Shown here one piece after another: positions 9,485 to 17,352 of a stretch of 64,000 bases of DNA (positions within the stretch are counted from its first letter, which is position 1; every line of letters begins with the position of its first letter). The position numbers were made by a program, and so were the translations under genes. The notes below the pieces were generated by a model. The model worked only from the letters and a program-made list of their open reading frames with translations. It was not told the origin of the DNA and searched no databases. Origin of the DNA: Streptomyces scopuliridis RB72 (GTDB taxonomy: Bacteria; Actinomycetota; Actinomycetes; Streptomycetales; Streptomycetaceae); contig NZ_JOEI01000027.1 in NCBI RefSeq assembly GCF_000718095.1, forward strand, positions 62,001 through 126,000. The letters run 5' to 3'.

Positions 9485-9519
9485 TCAGAAGGCCGGCGCG
9501 GTTCAGAAGGCCGGCGCGG
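9485..9519. repeat. 18-bp tandem duplication over the 3' end of the ferritin-like gene
   Basis: TCAGAAGGCCGGCGCGG occurs at 9485-9501 and again at 9503-9519. On the minus strand each copy encodes the last codons and the TGA stop of the ferritin-like gene, so the gene end is duplicated just downstream of its own stop. Confidence 0.8.
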
Positions 9520-10288
9520 CGGTCGCGGACCCGCCGAGCGCGTCGCGCCGCTCCGGCATCGTGAGCGAGACCATCCGGCGCCAGCCGATGAGCCGTTCGT
9601 ACGCGTAGATGGCGTGGATCCCTACGGCGAGCGCCGCCGACTTGGGCGCCGGCCAGCCCAGGATCCGGCCCATCCGGCCCATCACGGCGAGGCTCACCTG
9701 ACGGTAGACCCTGATCTCGGACAGGGCGCAGTGCCTCAAGGTGCGCTGGATCGTACGGCCGTGGCCCGCGCGGGCCAGCCGCAGCAACTCCTCGTGGCAG
9801 TAGGCGAGATGGTTGTCCTCGTCATTGCTGATCATCTTGATGGCCTTGCCGACCTCGGGATTGTCGCCGAAGTACCGGACGAGCATCACCATCTGGTCGG
9901 CGGCCCGCTGCTCGGTGATCCGGCTGTGCGAGAGGTAGACGAGGACGTCCTCCTCGGTCAGCGGCTCGTCACGGCGCAGCTTCGTGTGGGTGAGGCCGAT
10001 GCCCCGCCGCTCCAGCAGCATGGTGTAGTCGGTCTCGGCGGGCACCGGGACCGGCTGGAGGCCGCGCTTCCTCAGCAGGGCGTTGAAGATCCGCCCGTGC
10101 TTGTCCTCGTCGGCGCCGTGCCGGGCGATCTTCGGGGCGAGATCCCGCATGGACTCCGGCACCAGAGCGGCGATCCGGCCGTTCTCCCAGCCTCCCTGGG
10201 CCTCGCCGCTGGCCGCGATGGAGCAGAAGAGCCGGAAGGAACGGTCGTCGTCCAGGATTTCCTGGAACAGGCTTCGGGCCGAGAGCAT
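9503..10288 (-). CDS. Ferritin-like domain-containing protein
   Basis: This 261-aa, mostly helical protein starts MLSARSLFQEILDDDRSFRLF. Two D/E-rich helices with metal-site spacing are visible, GADEDKHGRIFNALL and ISNDEDNHLAYCHEELLR. Each has an acidic residue followed three positions later by His, as in di-iron carboxylate four-helix bundles. I chose the ATG at 10286-10288 since GGAGGT lies 7 nt upstream. The role (iron storage, oxidase or other) cannot be decided. Its 3' end lies in an 18-bp tandem duplication that repeats the last codons and stop. Confidence 0.85.
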   Translation of the reverse strand: MLSARSLFQEILDDDRSFRLFCSIAASGEAQGGWENGRIAALVPESMRDLAPKIARHGADEDKHGRIFNALLRKRGLQPVPVPAETDYTMLLERRGIGLTHTKLRRDEPLTEEDVLVYLSHSRITEQRAADQMVMLVRYFGDNPEVGKAIKMISNDEDNHLAYCHEELLRLARAGHGRTIQRTLRHCALSEIRVYRQVSLAVMGRMGRILGWPAPKSAALAVGIHAIYAYERLIGWRRMVSLTMPERRDALGGSATAAPAF

Positions 10289-10515
10289 CACTGCCACCTC
10301 CATACAGACATCCGCAGAAACCGAGTCAAATGGGGTGCGGGGTAACAGGCAACAGCTACGCCGGGCGGCTGAGCCGAAAGAAGGAGCGCGAAGGAGGCCC
10401 CGGCGCGTAACCGAGCGGGGCCCGGACGCGTTGTCGTACATGACGGCCGTGGCGGGGAAGACCCCCCGAGCCCCCACCACGGCCGCAGACTTCCCTTATG
10501 GGCGCGCGAATCCGG

Positions 10516-10531
10516 TAGCCCGTTCGGGCTA
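10516..10531. terminator. Short hairpin downstream of the LLM oxidoreductase gene
   Basis: TAGCCCG (10516-10522) and CGGGCTA (10525-10531) form a 7-bp stem with a 2-nt loop in the 280-bp gap between the LLM gene and the ferritin-like gene. It is a modest candidate terminator. The rest of the gap shows no gene. Confidence 0.4.
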
Positions 10532-10568
10532 GGAAGCTACGCGCCGGCGCAGCTACGGGCTATGGCGG

Positions 10569-11621
10569 CTACGACACCAGCCCGGCGCGCTCCAGGGCTT
10601 CCGTGCCGACGCGGAGCGCGGCGATCCGCTCGTCGAGCGTGAAACCGGACGGTGCGAGGGTCAGCGTCGTGACCCCGGCGGCGGCGTACGCCCCCATCCG
10701 GTCGGCGATCCGCTCCATGGAGCCGAGCAGCGTGGTCGAGTCGATCAGCTCGTGCGGTACGGCCGCCGCCGCGCCGTTCTTGTCGCCGGCGAGGTACGTG
10801 TCCTGGATCTCGGCGGCCTCCTTCTCGTATCCCATGCGGCGCGCGAGCTGGTTGTAGAAGTTCTGCTTGCGGCTGCCCATCCCGCCCACGTAGAGCGCGG
10901 TGTACGGACGGAAGACATCGGCCAGCGCCTTGATGTCGTCGCCGACCGCGATCGGCACGGTGGGGCAGACATCGAAGCCGTCCATGGTCAGCCCGGCCTT
11001 CTCGCGGCCCGCCCGCAGATGCCGGATCGCCGTGTCCTCCAGGTGCTCGGCGGAGGGGAAGATCAGCAGCGCGCCGTCGGCGATCTCGCCTGTCTGCTCC
11101 AGGTTCTTGGGGCCGATCGCGGCGATGTAGAGCGGGATGTGCTCGCGCTCCGGATGCACGGTCAGCTTCAGCGGCTTGCCGGGGCCGCCGGGCAGCGGCA
11201 GCGTCCAGTGCTCGCCCTCGTACGACAGCCGCTCACGGGTCATGGCCCTGCGGACGATCTCCACGTACTCCCGGGTGCGGGCGAGGGGCTTGTCGAACTT
11301 CACTCCGTACCACCCCTCGGAGACCTGCGGTCCCGAGACGCCGAGGCCGAGCCGGAACCGGCCGCCGGAGAGGGAGTCGAGGGTGGCGGCGGTCATGGCC
11401 GTCATCGCGGGCTGGCGCGCCGGGATCTGGAGGATCGCGGAGCCGACATCGATGCTCTCGGTCTGCGCGGCGACCCAGCTCAGTACGGTCGGCGCGTCGG
11501 AGCCGTACGCCTCGGCGGCCCAGCAGACGTCGTAGCCGAGCCGGTCGGCCTCCTGCGCGACGGCGAGGTTGTCGCCGTCCATCCCCGCGCCCCAGTATCC
11601 GAGGTTGATGCCGAGCCGCAT
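10569..11621 (-). CDS. LLM class F420-dependent oxidoreductase
   Basis: This is a luciferase-like monooxygenase family protein of 350 aa. It starts MRLGINLGYWG and has YDVCWAAEAYGSDAPTVLSW, SAILQIPARQPAMTAMTAAT and GRFRLGLGVSGPQVSEGWYG. The last segment is typical of F420-binding members such as the F420-dependent glucose-6-phosphate dehydrogenase and methylene-tetrahydromethanopterin reductase-like group. The ATG at 11621 is 5 nt from GGGAG; an in-frame GTG lies two codons upstream. It is a single gene divergent from the aldo/keto reductase. The substrate is not predictable. Confidence 0.9.
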   Translation of the reverse strand: MRLGINLGYWGAGMDGDNLAVAQEADRLGYDVCWAAEAYGSDAPTVLSWVAAQTESIDVGSAILQIPARQPAMTAMTAATLDSLSGGRFRLGLGVSGPQVSEGWYGVKFDKPLARTREYVEIVRRAMTRERLSYEGEHWTLPLPGGPGKPLKLTVHPEREHIPLYIAAIGPKNLEQTGEIADGALLIFPSAEHLEDTAIRHLRAGREKAGLTMDGFDVCPTVPIAVGDDIKALADVFRPYTALYVGGMGSRKQNFYNQLARRMGYEKEAAEIQDTYLAGDKNGAAAAVPHELIDSTTLLGSMERIADRMGAYAAAGVTTLTLAPSGFTLDERIAALRVGTEALERAGLVS

Positions 11622-11749
11622 AACCACTCCCTTACCGATGAGTAACGTCCCTGTGCCCGGGACTCTAGCGCGCGATACGGGGATCCGTCAGGGGCGGGTT
11701 GTCCACAGGCTCTCTCCGCGTGGGGCCCTGGCCAGTAATCTCAGCAGCC

Positions 11750-12733
11750 ATGGAGCAGAGGCATCTCGGCCGAACCGGCCTGCGCGTGTCCAGAATCGGG
11801 CTCGGCACCCTGACCTGGGGACGGGACACCGACGAGCACGACGCCGCCGACCAGATGAAGGCCTTCTGGGAAGCGGGCGGAACGCTGATCGACACGGCGG
11901 ACGTGTACGGCGGCGGGGAGGCCGAATATCTGCTCGGTCAACTCGTCGAACGGCTCGTTCCGCGGCGCGATCTGATCATCGCGACCAAGGCCGGGAGTGT
12001 GCCGGATCCCTACCGGCGCTTCGACGGTTCGCGCGGGCATCTGCTCGCCGCGCTGGACGCGTCCCTGGAGCGGCTCGGCACGGACTATGTGGATCTGTGG
12101 CAGATCCACGCCTTCGACACCGGCACACCGCTGGAGGAGACGCTCCACGCGCTGGACATCGCGGTCACCAGCGGGCGGGCCAGATACGCGGGGGTGTCGA
12201 ACTTCTGCGGCTGGCAGCTGGCCAAGGCCGCCACCTGGCAGCTGGCCTCGCCCGGGATACGGACCCGGCTGGCCAGCAGTCAGATGGAGTACTCCCTGCT
12301 CCAGCGCGGGGTGGAGCGGGAGGTGCTGCCGGCCGCGATCGATCTGGGGGTCGGGCTGCTGCCCTCGTCGCCGCTGGGGCGCGGGGTGCTCACCGGCAAG
12401 TACCGGCACACCACACCGCCCGACTCACGGGGCGCCTCCGAGCTGCTGGCCCCGTTCGTCGAGCCGTATCTGGACGAGGCGGCGAGCCGGATCGTGGACG
12501 CGGTCGCGACAGCGGCGGAGGGGCTCGCCACGACCTCGCTCGAAGTGGCGCTGGCGTGGGTGCGGGACCGCCCCGGGGTGGTGGCGCCGATCATCGGCGC
12601 GCGCAACGCGCAGCAGCTCACGGCCGCTCTGTCAGTGGAGAGCCTTAGTCTTCCTGACGAGATCTGCCAGGCGCTCGACGATGTGTCGGCGCCCGTGCAC
12701 CGCTATCCCGACCAGGACTGGAGCACGCTGTGA
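11750..12733 (+). CDS. Aldo/keto reductase
   Basis: This NADPH-dependent AKR of 327 aa starts MEQRHLGRTGLRVSRIGLGT. The catalytic tetrad is visible: Asp in DTADVYGGGEAE with its Tyr, Lys in IIATKAGSV, and His in DLWQIHAFD. The cofactor region near the C-terminus reads IIGARNAQQL. The stop codon overlaps the GTG start of the RecD-like gene (GTGA), which shows translational coupling between an ordinary metabolic reductase and a DNA-helicase-like protein. The functional reason for this pairing is not evident. Confidence 0.92.
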   Translation: MEQRHLGRTGLRVSRIGLGTLTWGRDTDEHDAADQMKAFWEAGGTLIDTADVYGGGEAEYLLGQLVERLVPRRDLIIATKAGSVPDPYRRFDGSRGHLLAALDASLERLGTDYVDLWQIHAFDTGTPLEETLHALDIAVTSGRARYAGVSNFCGWQLAKAATWQLASPGIRTRLASSQMEYSLLQRGVEREVLPAAIDLGVGLLPSSPLGRGVLTGKYRHTTPPDSRGASELLAPFVEPYLDEAASRIVDAVATAAEGLATTSLEVALAWVRDRPGVVAPIIGARNAQQLTAALSVESLSLPDEICQALDDVSAPVHRYPDQDWSTL

Positions 12734-14967
12734 GTACGGACCGCGACACCGCCGCAGGGGCGGCCGAGACCGCCGCTGAGCACGCCACGGCGGGTGGGCC
12801 CGACGCGGAAGCCGCTGCCGGGCCTGCGCCGGACGGAGAGGGCGAGACCGCGGAGGGCAAGACGGCCGAGGGTGCGGCGGCCGAGACCGCCGCCGAGGTG
12901 TCCGAGGCCGCGGCCGAGCTGGCCGCCCAGCGGGAGCTGCGGGAGCGGATCGAGCAGCGCAAGGCGGAGAAGGCCGGCCCCATCGCCGCCGGCACGAAAC
13001 TGAGCGGGCAGGCCGCCGATCTGCTCGCCGCCGTACGGGCCGTGGAGAGCGGCGCGCCCGTGGACCGGTCCCTGCTGGGCCCGCGCGCGTCCGCCGCCCC
13101 GGAGCGCCCCCAGCCGTCTCCGCGCGCCGCTGAGCCCGCGTCGGCGCGCTCCTCGGCGCCCTCTTCGGTGCCGCAGACCGTTCCGGCCGAGGCGATGTCC
13201 GCCGTACGGGCCGTGCTGGCGGAGGGCGGTGCGCCGGAGGCGCTCGCGGGACAGGTCGCCGCCGCGCTCGGGGAGCAGGCCGCGGAGGTGCTGCGCGAGG
13301 ACCCGTGGCAGCTGCTCGCCGTCCCCGGGGTACGGCCCGAGCAGGCCGACGGGTTCGCGCGGGCCCTGCTCGGGGCGGCGTGCGGCCCCGGTGACGAACG
13401 GCGGGCCGCCGCGCTCGTCGGCTGGCTGCTGGAACGGGCCGCGCTCCAGGGGCACACGGCTCTGGAGGCCGCGTCGGTACGGGGCACGCTGGCCGAGCAC
13501 GCGGTGCCCGACCCCCACGAGGCGGTACGGCACGCGATCGCCGAGGGCGCCGTGCTGGTGTTCCAGGAGGGCGCGGAGGACAGCTTCGGAGGCGATTTCG
13601 AGGACGGCTACGAGGACGGTCCCGAAGCCGGCGCGGAGGACAGCGAGGCTGCGGAGGGCGAGGAGCCGGCCGACGGTACCGACACGGCCGAGGCGGGTCC
13701 GCCGGCCCCGGTGCTGCTGGGACTCGACCGGTACGCGCTCGCCGAGGAGAGCCTCGCCGACGGGCTCGCCCGGCTGGTCAAGACCGGGCCCGACGACTCC
13801 TGGGACGAGGCCGCGGCGGCGGCCCCGCGCGCGGCGGCCGAGCTGATCCGCGCGGTCGCAGGTCATGGGCTCGTCCTGCACACCGGCGGCGAGGCCGCGC
13901 GCGCCGAACCGGTCGCCCTGGCCGGGGCCGCCCGCGCGCTCGGGATGCGCGCGGTTGTCGCGACCCACAGCGAGAACGGCCGCGACCGGCTGGACGCGAC
14001 GGCGGAGGCGGTCACCGTGGCCGGGCTGCTGGCAGGCACGGAAGGCTCCGGACGGGACGCGGACGGCATGTTCGCGCTCGATCTCCTGGTCGTGCTGGAC
14101 GCGCCCCAGCTCGATGTGGAGACGGCCGCGATGATCGTCGAGTCGCTGCCCGACGGCAGCCGTCTGGTCCTCAGCGGTGACCCCGGAGTGCTGTGGTCGG
14201 CCGGTGCGGGCCGGGTGTTCGCCGATCTGCTGGCCGCCCGGGTGTGCCCGCAGCTCGCCTCCCGTACCCCCGACCCGGGGCCGATCGGCGAGCTGGTCTC
14301 GGGCATCGGCATCGGTGAGCTGCATCAGGTCGGGGCCCCCGGCAAGGAGGTCGTGATCGTTCCGGTGCGTGACGCGGGCGAGGCGGTGCACCGCACGGTG
14401 CAACTGGTGGCCGAGTCGGTGCCGCGCGCCTTCGGGATGGACGCCGGGCAGACGCAGGTGATCACCGTGGGCCATGGCGGCTCGGCCGGCACCCGCGCCC
14501 TGAATACGGCGCTCAAGCAGCGTCTCAACCCCGGTCCCGGCCGGTTCGGCGGCTTCGATCCGGGCGACAGGATCGCCTACGTACCCTCGCCCGGCAGGAC
14601 GCTCCAGGGGGCGGTGGTCTCCGCGGACGCCGAGGGGCTGCGTCTCGACTGTGAGGGCGCGGTGGTCGTCGTGCCCAGGGACCGGGTCGAGTCGGCCGTA
14701 CGGCATGGCTGGGCGCTCACCGCGCACCAGGCGGCGGGGATGCGCTGGCCCGCGGCGGTCGTGGTGCTCCCCGGCGACGCCGCGCGGGGGCTGAGCCGCC
14801 CATGGGTCTATACGGCCTTCAGCCGGGGCGACCGCCATCTGTCCGTGGTGCACGGCGTCGACCAGGCGCTTCCGCACGCCGTGACGGACGTCCCGTCCCA
14901 GGAGCGGACGACCAGACTGCGCCCGCTGATCGAGAGCCTGCTGGCCCCTGCGGCGCAGCCGGGCTGA
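12730..14967 (+). CDS. RecD-like helix-hairpin-helix protein with degenerate ATPase motifs
   Basis: This 745-aa protein has the layout of RecD2-type helicases. The N-terminus is long, alanine-rich and charged (residues 1-150). A helix-hairpin-helix-like segment, WQLLAVPGVRPEQADGFARALLG, falls near 195-220. The helicase core follows from about 370 to 740. The motifs are eroded. The Walker A position reads VLHTGGEAARAEPVALAG without the GKT/S. The Walker B position reads LVVLDAPQLDVE without DE. Motif III LSGDPGVLWSAGAG and the C-terminal GWALTAHQAAG are still recognisable. It is therefore probably not an ATP-driven helicase but may keep a DNA or partner-binding role. It is coupled to the upstream aldo/keto reductase by a 4-nt overlap. 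Confidence 0.82.
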   Translation: MSTDRDTAAGAAETAAEHATAGGPDAEAAAGPAPDGEGETAEGKTAEGAAAETAAEVSEAAAELAAQRELRERIEQRKAEKAGPIAAGTKLSGQAADLLAAVRAVESGAPVDRSLLGPRASAAPERPQPSPRAAEPASARSSAPSSVPQTVPAEAMSAVRAVLAEGGAPEALAGQVAAALGEQAAEVLREDPWQLLAVPGVRPEQADGFARALLGAACGPGDERRAAALVGWLLERAALQGHTALEAASVRGTLAEHAVPDPHEAVRHAIAEGAVLVFQEGAEDSFGGDFEDGYEDGPEAGAEDSEAAEGEEPADGTDTAEAGPPAPVLLGLDRYALAEESLADGLARLVKTGPDDSWDEAAAAAPRAAAELIRAVAGHGLVLHTGGEAARAEPVALAGAARALGMRAVVATHSENGRDRLDATAEAVTVAGLLAGTEGSGRDADGMFALDLLVVLDAPQLDVETAAMIVESLPDGSRLVLSGDPGVLWSAGAGRVFADLLAARVCPQLASRTPDPGPIGELVSGIGIGELHQVGAPGKEVVIVPVRDAGEAVHRTVQLVAESVPRAFGMDAGQTQVITVGHGGSAGTRALNTALKQRLNPGPGRFGGFDPGDRIAYVPSPGRTLQGAVVSADAEGLRLDCEGAVVVVPRDRVESAVRHGWALTAHQAAGMRWPAAVVVLPGDAARGLSRPWVYTAFSRGDRHLSVVHGVDQALPHAVTDVPSQERTTRLRPLIESLLAPAAQPG

Positions 14968-14969
14968 GC

Positions 14970-15040
14970 GAGCCCTGGCGTCCGTACGGCCCGCGCTCCC
15001 GGACTTACTCGTCCAGGGCTCGGCGCGGGCCGTACGGGCG
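14970..15040. terminator. Interlocked inverted repeats between convergent genes
   Basis: Two inverted repeats are interleaved. GAGCCCTGG at 14970-14978 pairs with CCAGGGCTC at 15013-15021. CGTCCGTACGGCCCGCG at 14979-14995 pairs (one mismatch) with 15024-15040. The order A-B-a-b means the two stems exclude each other as simple hairpins or form a pseudoknot. The position between two convergent stops indicates bidirectional termination. Confidence 0.65.
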
Positions 15041-15691
15041 TCAGGCGTCCTGTTCCTCCAGGTCGTCGATGTCCGCGTCGAGATCGTCCTCGTCGAAGAC
15101 CGCGCTGACATCGAAGCGGCAGACCACCTGCTGGGGGTCGGCCTGGTCGAAGGGGGCCGAGAGCCACTCCCCCGGCTCCGGGAGGTCGTCCGCGGCCGAC
15201 ACCCAGAGGGTGGAGTCGCCCTCCTCAAGACCGAACTCCTTGTGCCGGGAGGCGATCTCGTCCGGTTCGTACTCGCCGAAGAGCACACCGAGGGCGGCAT
15301 GCACACTGCCGCCCGCCACTCCTCCGTTGTCGGTGTCCCCCTCCACATCGGCGATGCGCTGTGCCTGTGCGAGCAGCCGCTGCGGCTCCACGACCGCGTA
15401 GTCGCGCCGGATCAGCACACTGAGGGCGTTGGGCTCCTCGGGACCGTTGTAGGGCGGCAGTGAGTCGTCCGGGTCCGGGATCTCGAAGGGGGTGACTTCG
15501 TCGTACCGGTTGTAGAGCCGCTCGTCATAGACCTCGGCCGCGACGGCGAGGGCGTTGAACGCGTCGGAAACAGCCGGGTCGTCCTCACCCGTGCGGTGTT
15601 CGACCGCCGCGAGATGGCGGTCCAGAGCTACCTTGACCGCCTCGGCGGCAGCGCGTACCTCGGCAGCGGTGGGCTGCGCAGCATCAGACAT
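15041..15691 (-). CDS. Conserved hypothetical acidic protein
   Basis: This protein of 216 aa starts MSDAAQPTAAEVRAAAEAVK. It is strongly acidic, with an Asp/Glu-rich end (VFDEDDLDADIDDLEEQDA). It contains DERLYNRYDEVTPFEIPDPDD, RRDYAVVEPQRLLAQAQRIAD and VLFGEYEPDEIASRHKEFGL. I do not recognise a named domain, though proteins of this shape are conserved beside DUF5703 genes in Streptomyces. No signal peptide or membrane segment is present. It is divergent from the DUF5703 gene across a 47-bp promoter region. Confidence 0.75.
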   Translation of the reverse strand: MSDAAQPTAAEVRAAAEAVKVALDRHLAAVEHRTGEDDPAVSDAFNALAVAAEVYDERLYNRYDEVTPFEIPDPDDSLPPYNGPEEPNALSVLIRRDYAVVEPQRLLAQAQRIADVEGDTDNGGVAGGSVHAALGVLFGEYEPDEIASRHKEFGLEEGDSTLWVSAADDLPEPGEWLSAPFDQADPQQVVCRFDVSAVFDEDDLDADIDDLEEQDA

Positions 15692-15738
15692 AGTGCAGAC
15701 GCTATCCGTACCGGGGCTCTGCCCGCACAATAGATGCG

Positions 15739-15927
15739 ATGCCGGAATACGAATTTGTCGACGTGTACGTGCCGCGCGGGGTCTCCCGCAAGGAAGCGGC
15801 GCGTCTGCTCACCGACCATGCCGAGTACGGACACTGGGAATTGGACCGTCTGAGCCTGCACCGGGACGGCAGCCGCAGAGTGCGGCTGCGCCGGCGCATC
15901 ATCCGTCAGGTGCGCGCCACCTGGTGA
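15739..15927 (+). CDS. DUF5703 family small protein
   Basis: This basic protein of 62 aa starts MPEYEFVDVYVPRGVSRKEA and continues HAEYGHWELDRLSLHRDGSR, ending in an Arg-rich segment. This matches DUF5703, a small actinobacterial family of unknown function. There is no membrane segment. A hairpin follows it before the chaplin locus. Confidence 0.85.
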   Translation: MPEYEFVDVYVPRGVSRKEAARLLTDHAEYGHWELDRLSLHRDGSRRVRLRRRIIRQVRATW

Positions 15928-15938
15928 GGGTGAGTACG

Positions 15939-15989
15939 ACGGAACGGGCCCCGCTGTTGCGAGGCCCGCCCTGTCCTACCCTGTTCCGT
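15939..15989. terminator. Nested hairpin between DUF5703 and the long chaplin gene
   Basis: ACGGAACGGG (15939-15948) can pair with CCCTGTTCCGT (15979-15989) with one bulge, and CGGGCC (15945-15950) with GGCCCG (15963-15968). TTTT follows on the plus strand. It lies between the convergent DUF5703 and chaplin genes. Confidence 0.5.
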
Positions 15990-16036
15990 TTTCGGTCGCG
16001 CTTCAGCCCGTTCTCGTATGGTGCGTAGCCGTGTGA

Positions 16037-16828
16037 CTACGCCGCGGAACGGGACCGGGAGCGGCGGTAGAGGATGGTGCCCGCGAGGAGCAGTCCCGCG
16101 CCCGCCGGAATCGCGATCCCGAGCGCGCCGGCACCGGTCTGCGCGAGGACGTCGGTGCCCTCGGGCTGTGCGACGGTCTGCGTTTCAGGGGTGTTCGGGG
16201 CGCTGGGCTCGCCCGGCGCCGGCGGGATCGCCCGCTCGGACGGCGGTGTGCCGGGCTCGTGCGGGACGGCCGGCTCTCCGGGCTCCCCGGGCTGCTCGGG
16301 CTTGGCCGGCGGGTGAACGGGCGCGTCGTTCGCGCAGCCGTTGCCCATGGCGGGGTTGAGCAGGCCGATGACGTCGACGGTGTTCCCGCAGACGTTCACG
16401 GGGATGTCGATCGGCACTTCGACGGAGTTGCCGGAGCCGACGCCGGGAGAGTTGGCCGCGCCGCCTCCCGCGTGGGAGCCGCCCGCCGGGACGGTGTGTG
16501 TGGCGCCGGGGTGCGAGCCGCCGCCGTACCCGCCGTCATGGCCCCCGCCGTGTGAGCCGCCGTGTCCGCCGCCGGACGGTTTGCCCGACACATTGGCGCA
16601 GTTGTTGCCGAAGGCGGGGTTGAGCACCCCGACGACATCGACGGTGTTCCCGCACACATTGACCGGGACATGCACCGGAACCTGAACGTTGTTGCCGGAC
16701 AGCACCCCCGGCGAGTTCGCGGCCGTGCCGCTCGCTCCCGAGTCCGCGTGTGCGTAGCCGCCGCCGAGTGCGAGTACCCCGCCCGCGGCCGCCACGGTGA
16801 TCAGGCCCTTGCGCGTGACCTGTCTCAT
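16037..16828 (-). CDS. chpC: Long chaplin with two chaplin domains and a sortase signal
   Basis: Chaplins are secreted amyloid-forming surfactants that coat aerial hyphae. This 263-aa protein has a signal peptide (MRQVTRKGLITVAAAGGVLA), then two chaplin repeats near residues 37-80 and 128-170. Each contains NSPGV, SGN, VPVNVCGNTV and a second Cys. A Gly/His linker separates them, and a Pro/Glu-rich wall-spanning region follows. The C-terminus has the sortase motif LAQTG, a hydrophobic segment and an RRSRSR tail, so it should be covalently attached to the wall. Adjacency to a ChpH-like gene matches the chpC-chpH arrangement I know from S. coelicolor, hence the symbol. Confidence 0.92.
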   Translation of the reverse strand: MRQVTRKGLITVAAAGGVLALGGGYAHADSGASGTAANSPGVLSGNNVQVPVHVPVNVCGNTVDVVGVLNPAFGNNCANVSGKPSGGGHGGSHGGGHDGGYGGGSHPGATHTVPAGGSHAGGGAANSPGVGSGNSVEVPIDIPVNVCGNTVDVIGLLNPAMGNGCANDAPVHPPAKPEQPGEPGEPAVPHEPGTPPSERAIPPAPGEPSAPNTPETQTVAQPEGTDVLAQTGAGALGIAIPAGAGLLLAGTILYRRSRSRSAA

Positions 16829-16894
16829 AGCTTCGATCCCTGCCTTCTGCCTTCCGGAGCTGCCCTGGGCATCGGTGCCGGGGCAGGATGCCCA

Positions 16895-16931
16895 GTGGCC
16901 CCGGAGTGCATGGCGCGCACTCCGGGGCCAC
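16895..16931 (-). terminator. Strong hairpin after chpH
   Basis: A perfect 15-bp stem pairs GTGGCCCCGGAGTGC (16895-16909) with GCACTCCGGGGCCAC (16917-16931), with a 7-nt loop. It lies 38 nt downstream of the chpH stop and upstream of the long chaplin gene, so the two chaplins are probably separately transcribed. Confidence 0.8.
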
Positions 16932-16969
16932 CCGAGCTCAGACCCTCACGAGGTGAGAGAGAGACGACG

Positions 16970-17203
16970 TCAGTCGTTGATGCACACGTTGCCGAAGGCG
17001 GGGTTCAGCAGCCCGATCACCGAGATCGTGTTGCCGCACACGTTCACCGGAACGTGGACCGGAATCTGGACCACGTTGCCCGAGAGGACACCGGGAGAAC
17101 CGATGGCGGCACCCTGGGCGCCCGCGTCGGCGACGGCCATACCCGCACCCGCGAGCACCAGACCACCAGTAACAGCCGCAGCAGCGACGACCTTCTTGAT
17201 CAT
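16970..17203 (-). CDS. chpH: Short chaplin (ChpH-like)
   Basis: This 77-aa secreted protein has a signal peptide (MIKKVVAAAAVTGGLVLAG) and one chaplin domain: IGSPGVLSGNVVQIPVHVPV, then NVCGNTISVIGLLNPAFGNVC. The two cysteines fit ChpH, not the Cys-free ChpE. The ATG has AAGGAGGAAG immediately upstream. It is followed by a strong terminator and then the long chaplin. Expression is expected during aerial growth, as known for chaplins. A 12-bp palindrome lies 108 bp upstream of the start. Confidence 0.93.
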   Translation of the reverse strand: MIKKVVAAAAVTGGLVLAGAGMAVADAGAQGAAIGSPGVLSGNVVQIPVHVPVNVCGNTISVIGLLNPAFGNVCIND

Positions 17204-17310
17204 TCTTCCTCCTTGTTGGCAAATGCGGTCCCAGCCGCGGACCGCACACCTGTAACGAGGAGGAAGTAATGAGGCTACGAGCGTATCGTCGCATTCACTC
17301 TTCTCAGTCG

Positions 17311-17322
17311 CGTGTGCACACG
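17311..17322. promoter_or_regulatory. 12-bp palindrome upstream of chpH
   Basis: CGTGTGCACACG is a perfect palindrome about 110 bp before the chpH start, between chpH and the end of the M20 peptidase gene. It could be an operator for chaplin control. No known regulator consensus was recognised. Confidence 0.35.
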
Positions 17323-17352
17323 TTGTCGATTTCCGGAACCCCAACTCCCGTG

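Noticed and set aside
12703..15348. 881-codon minus-strand frame opposite the RecD-like gene
   Set aside because: It overlaps three genes on the other strand, shows no domain, and its composition (Arg, Gly, Pro, His) is typical of a shadow frame.
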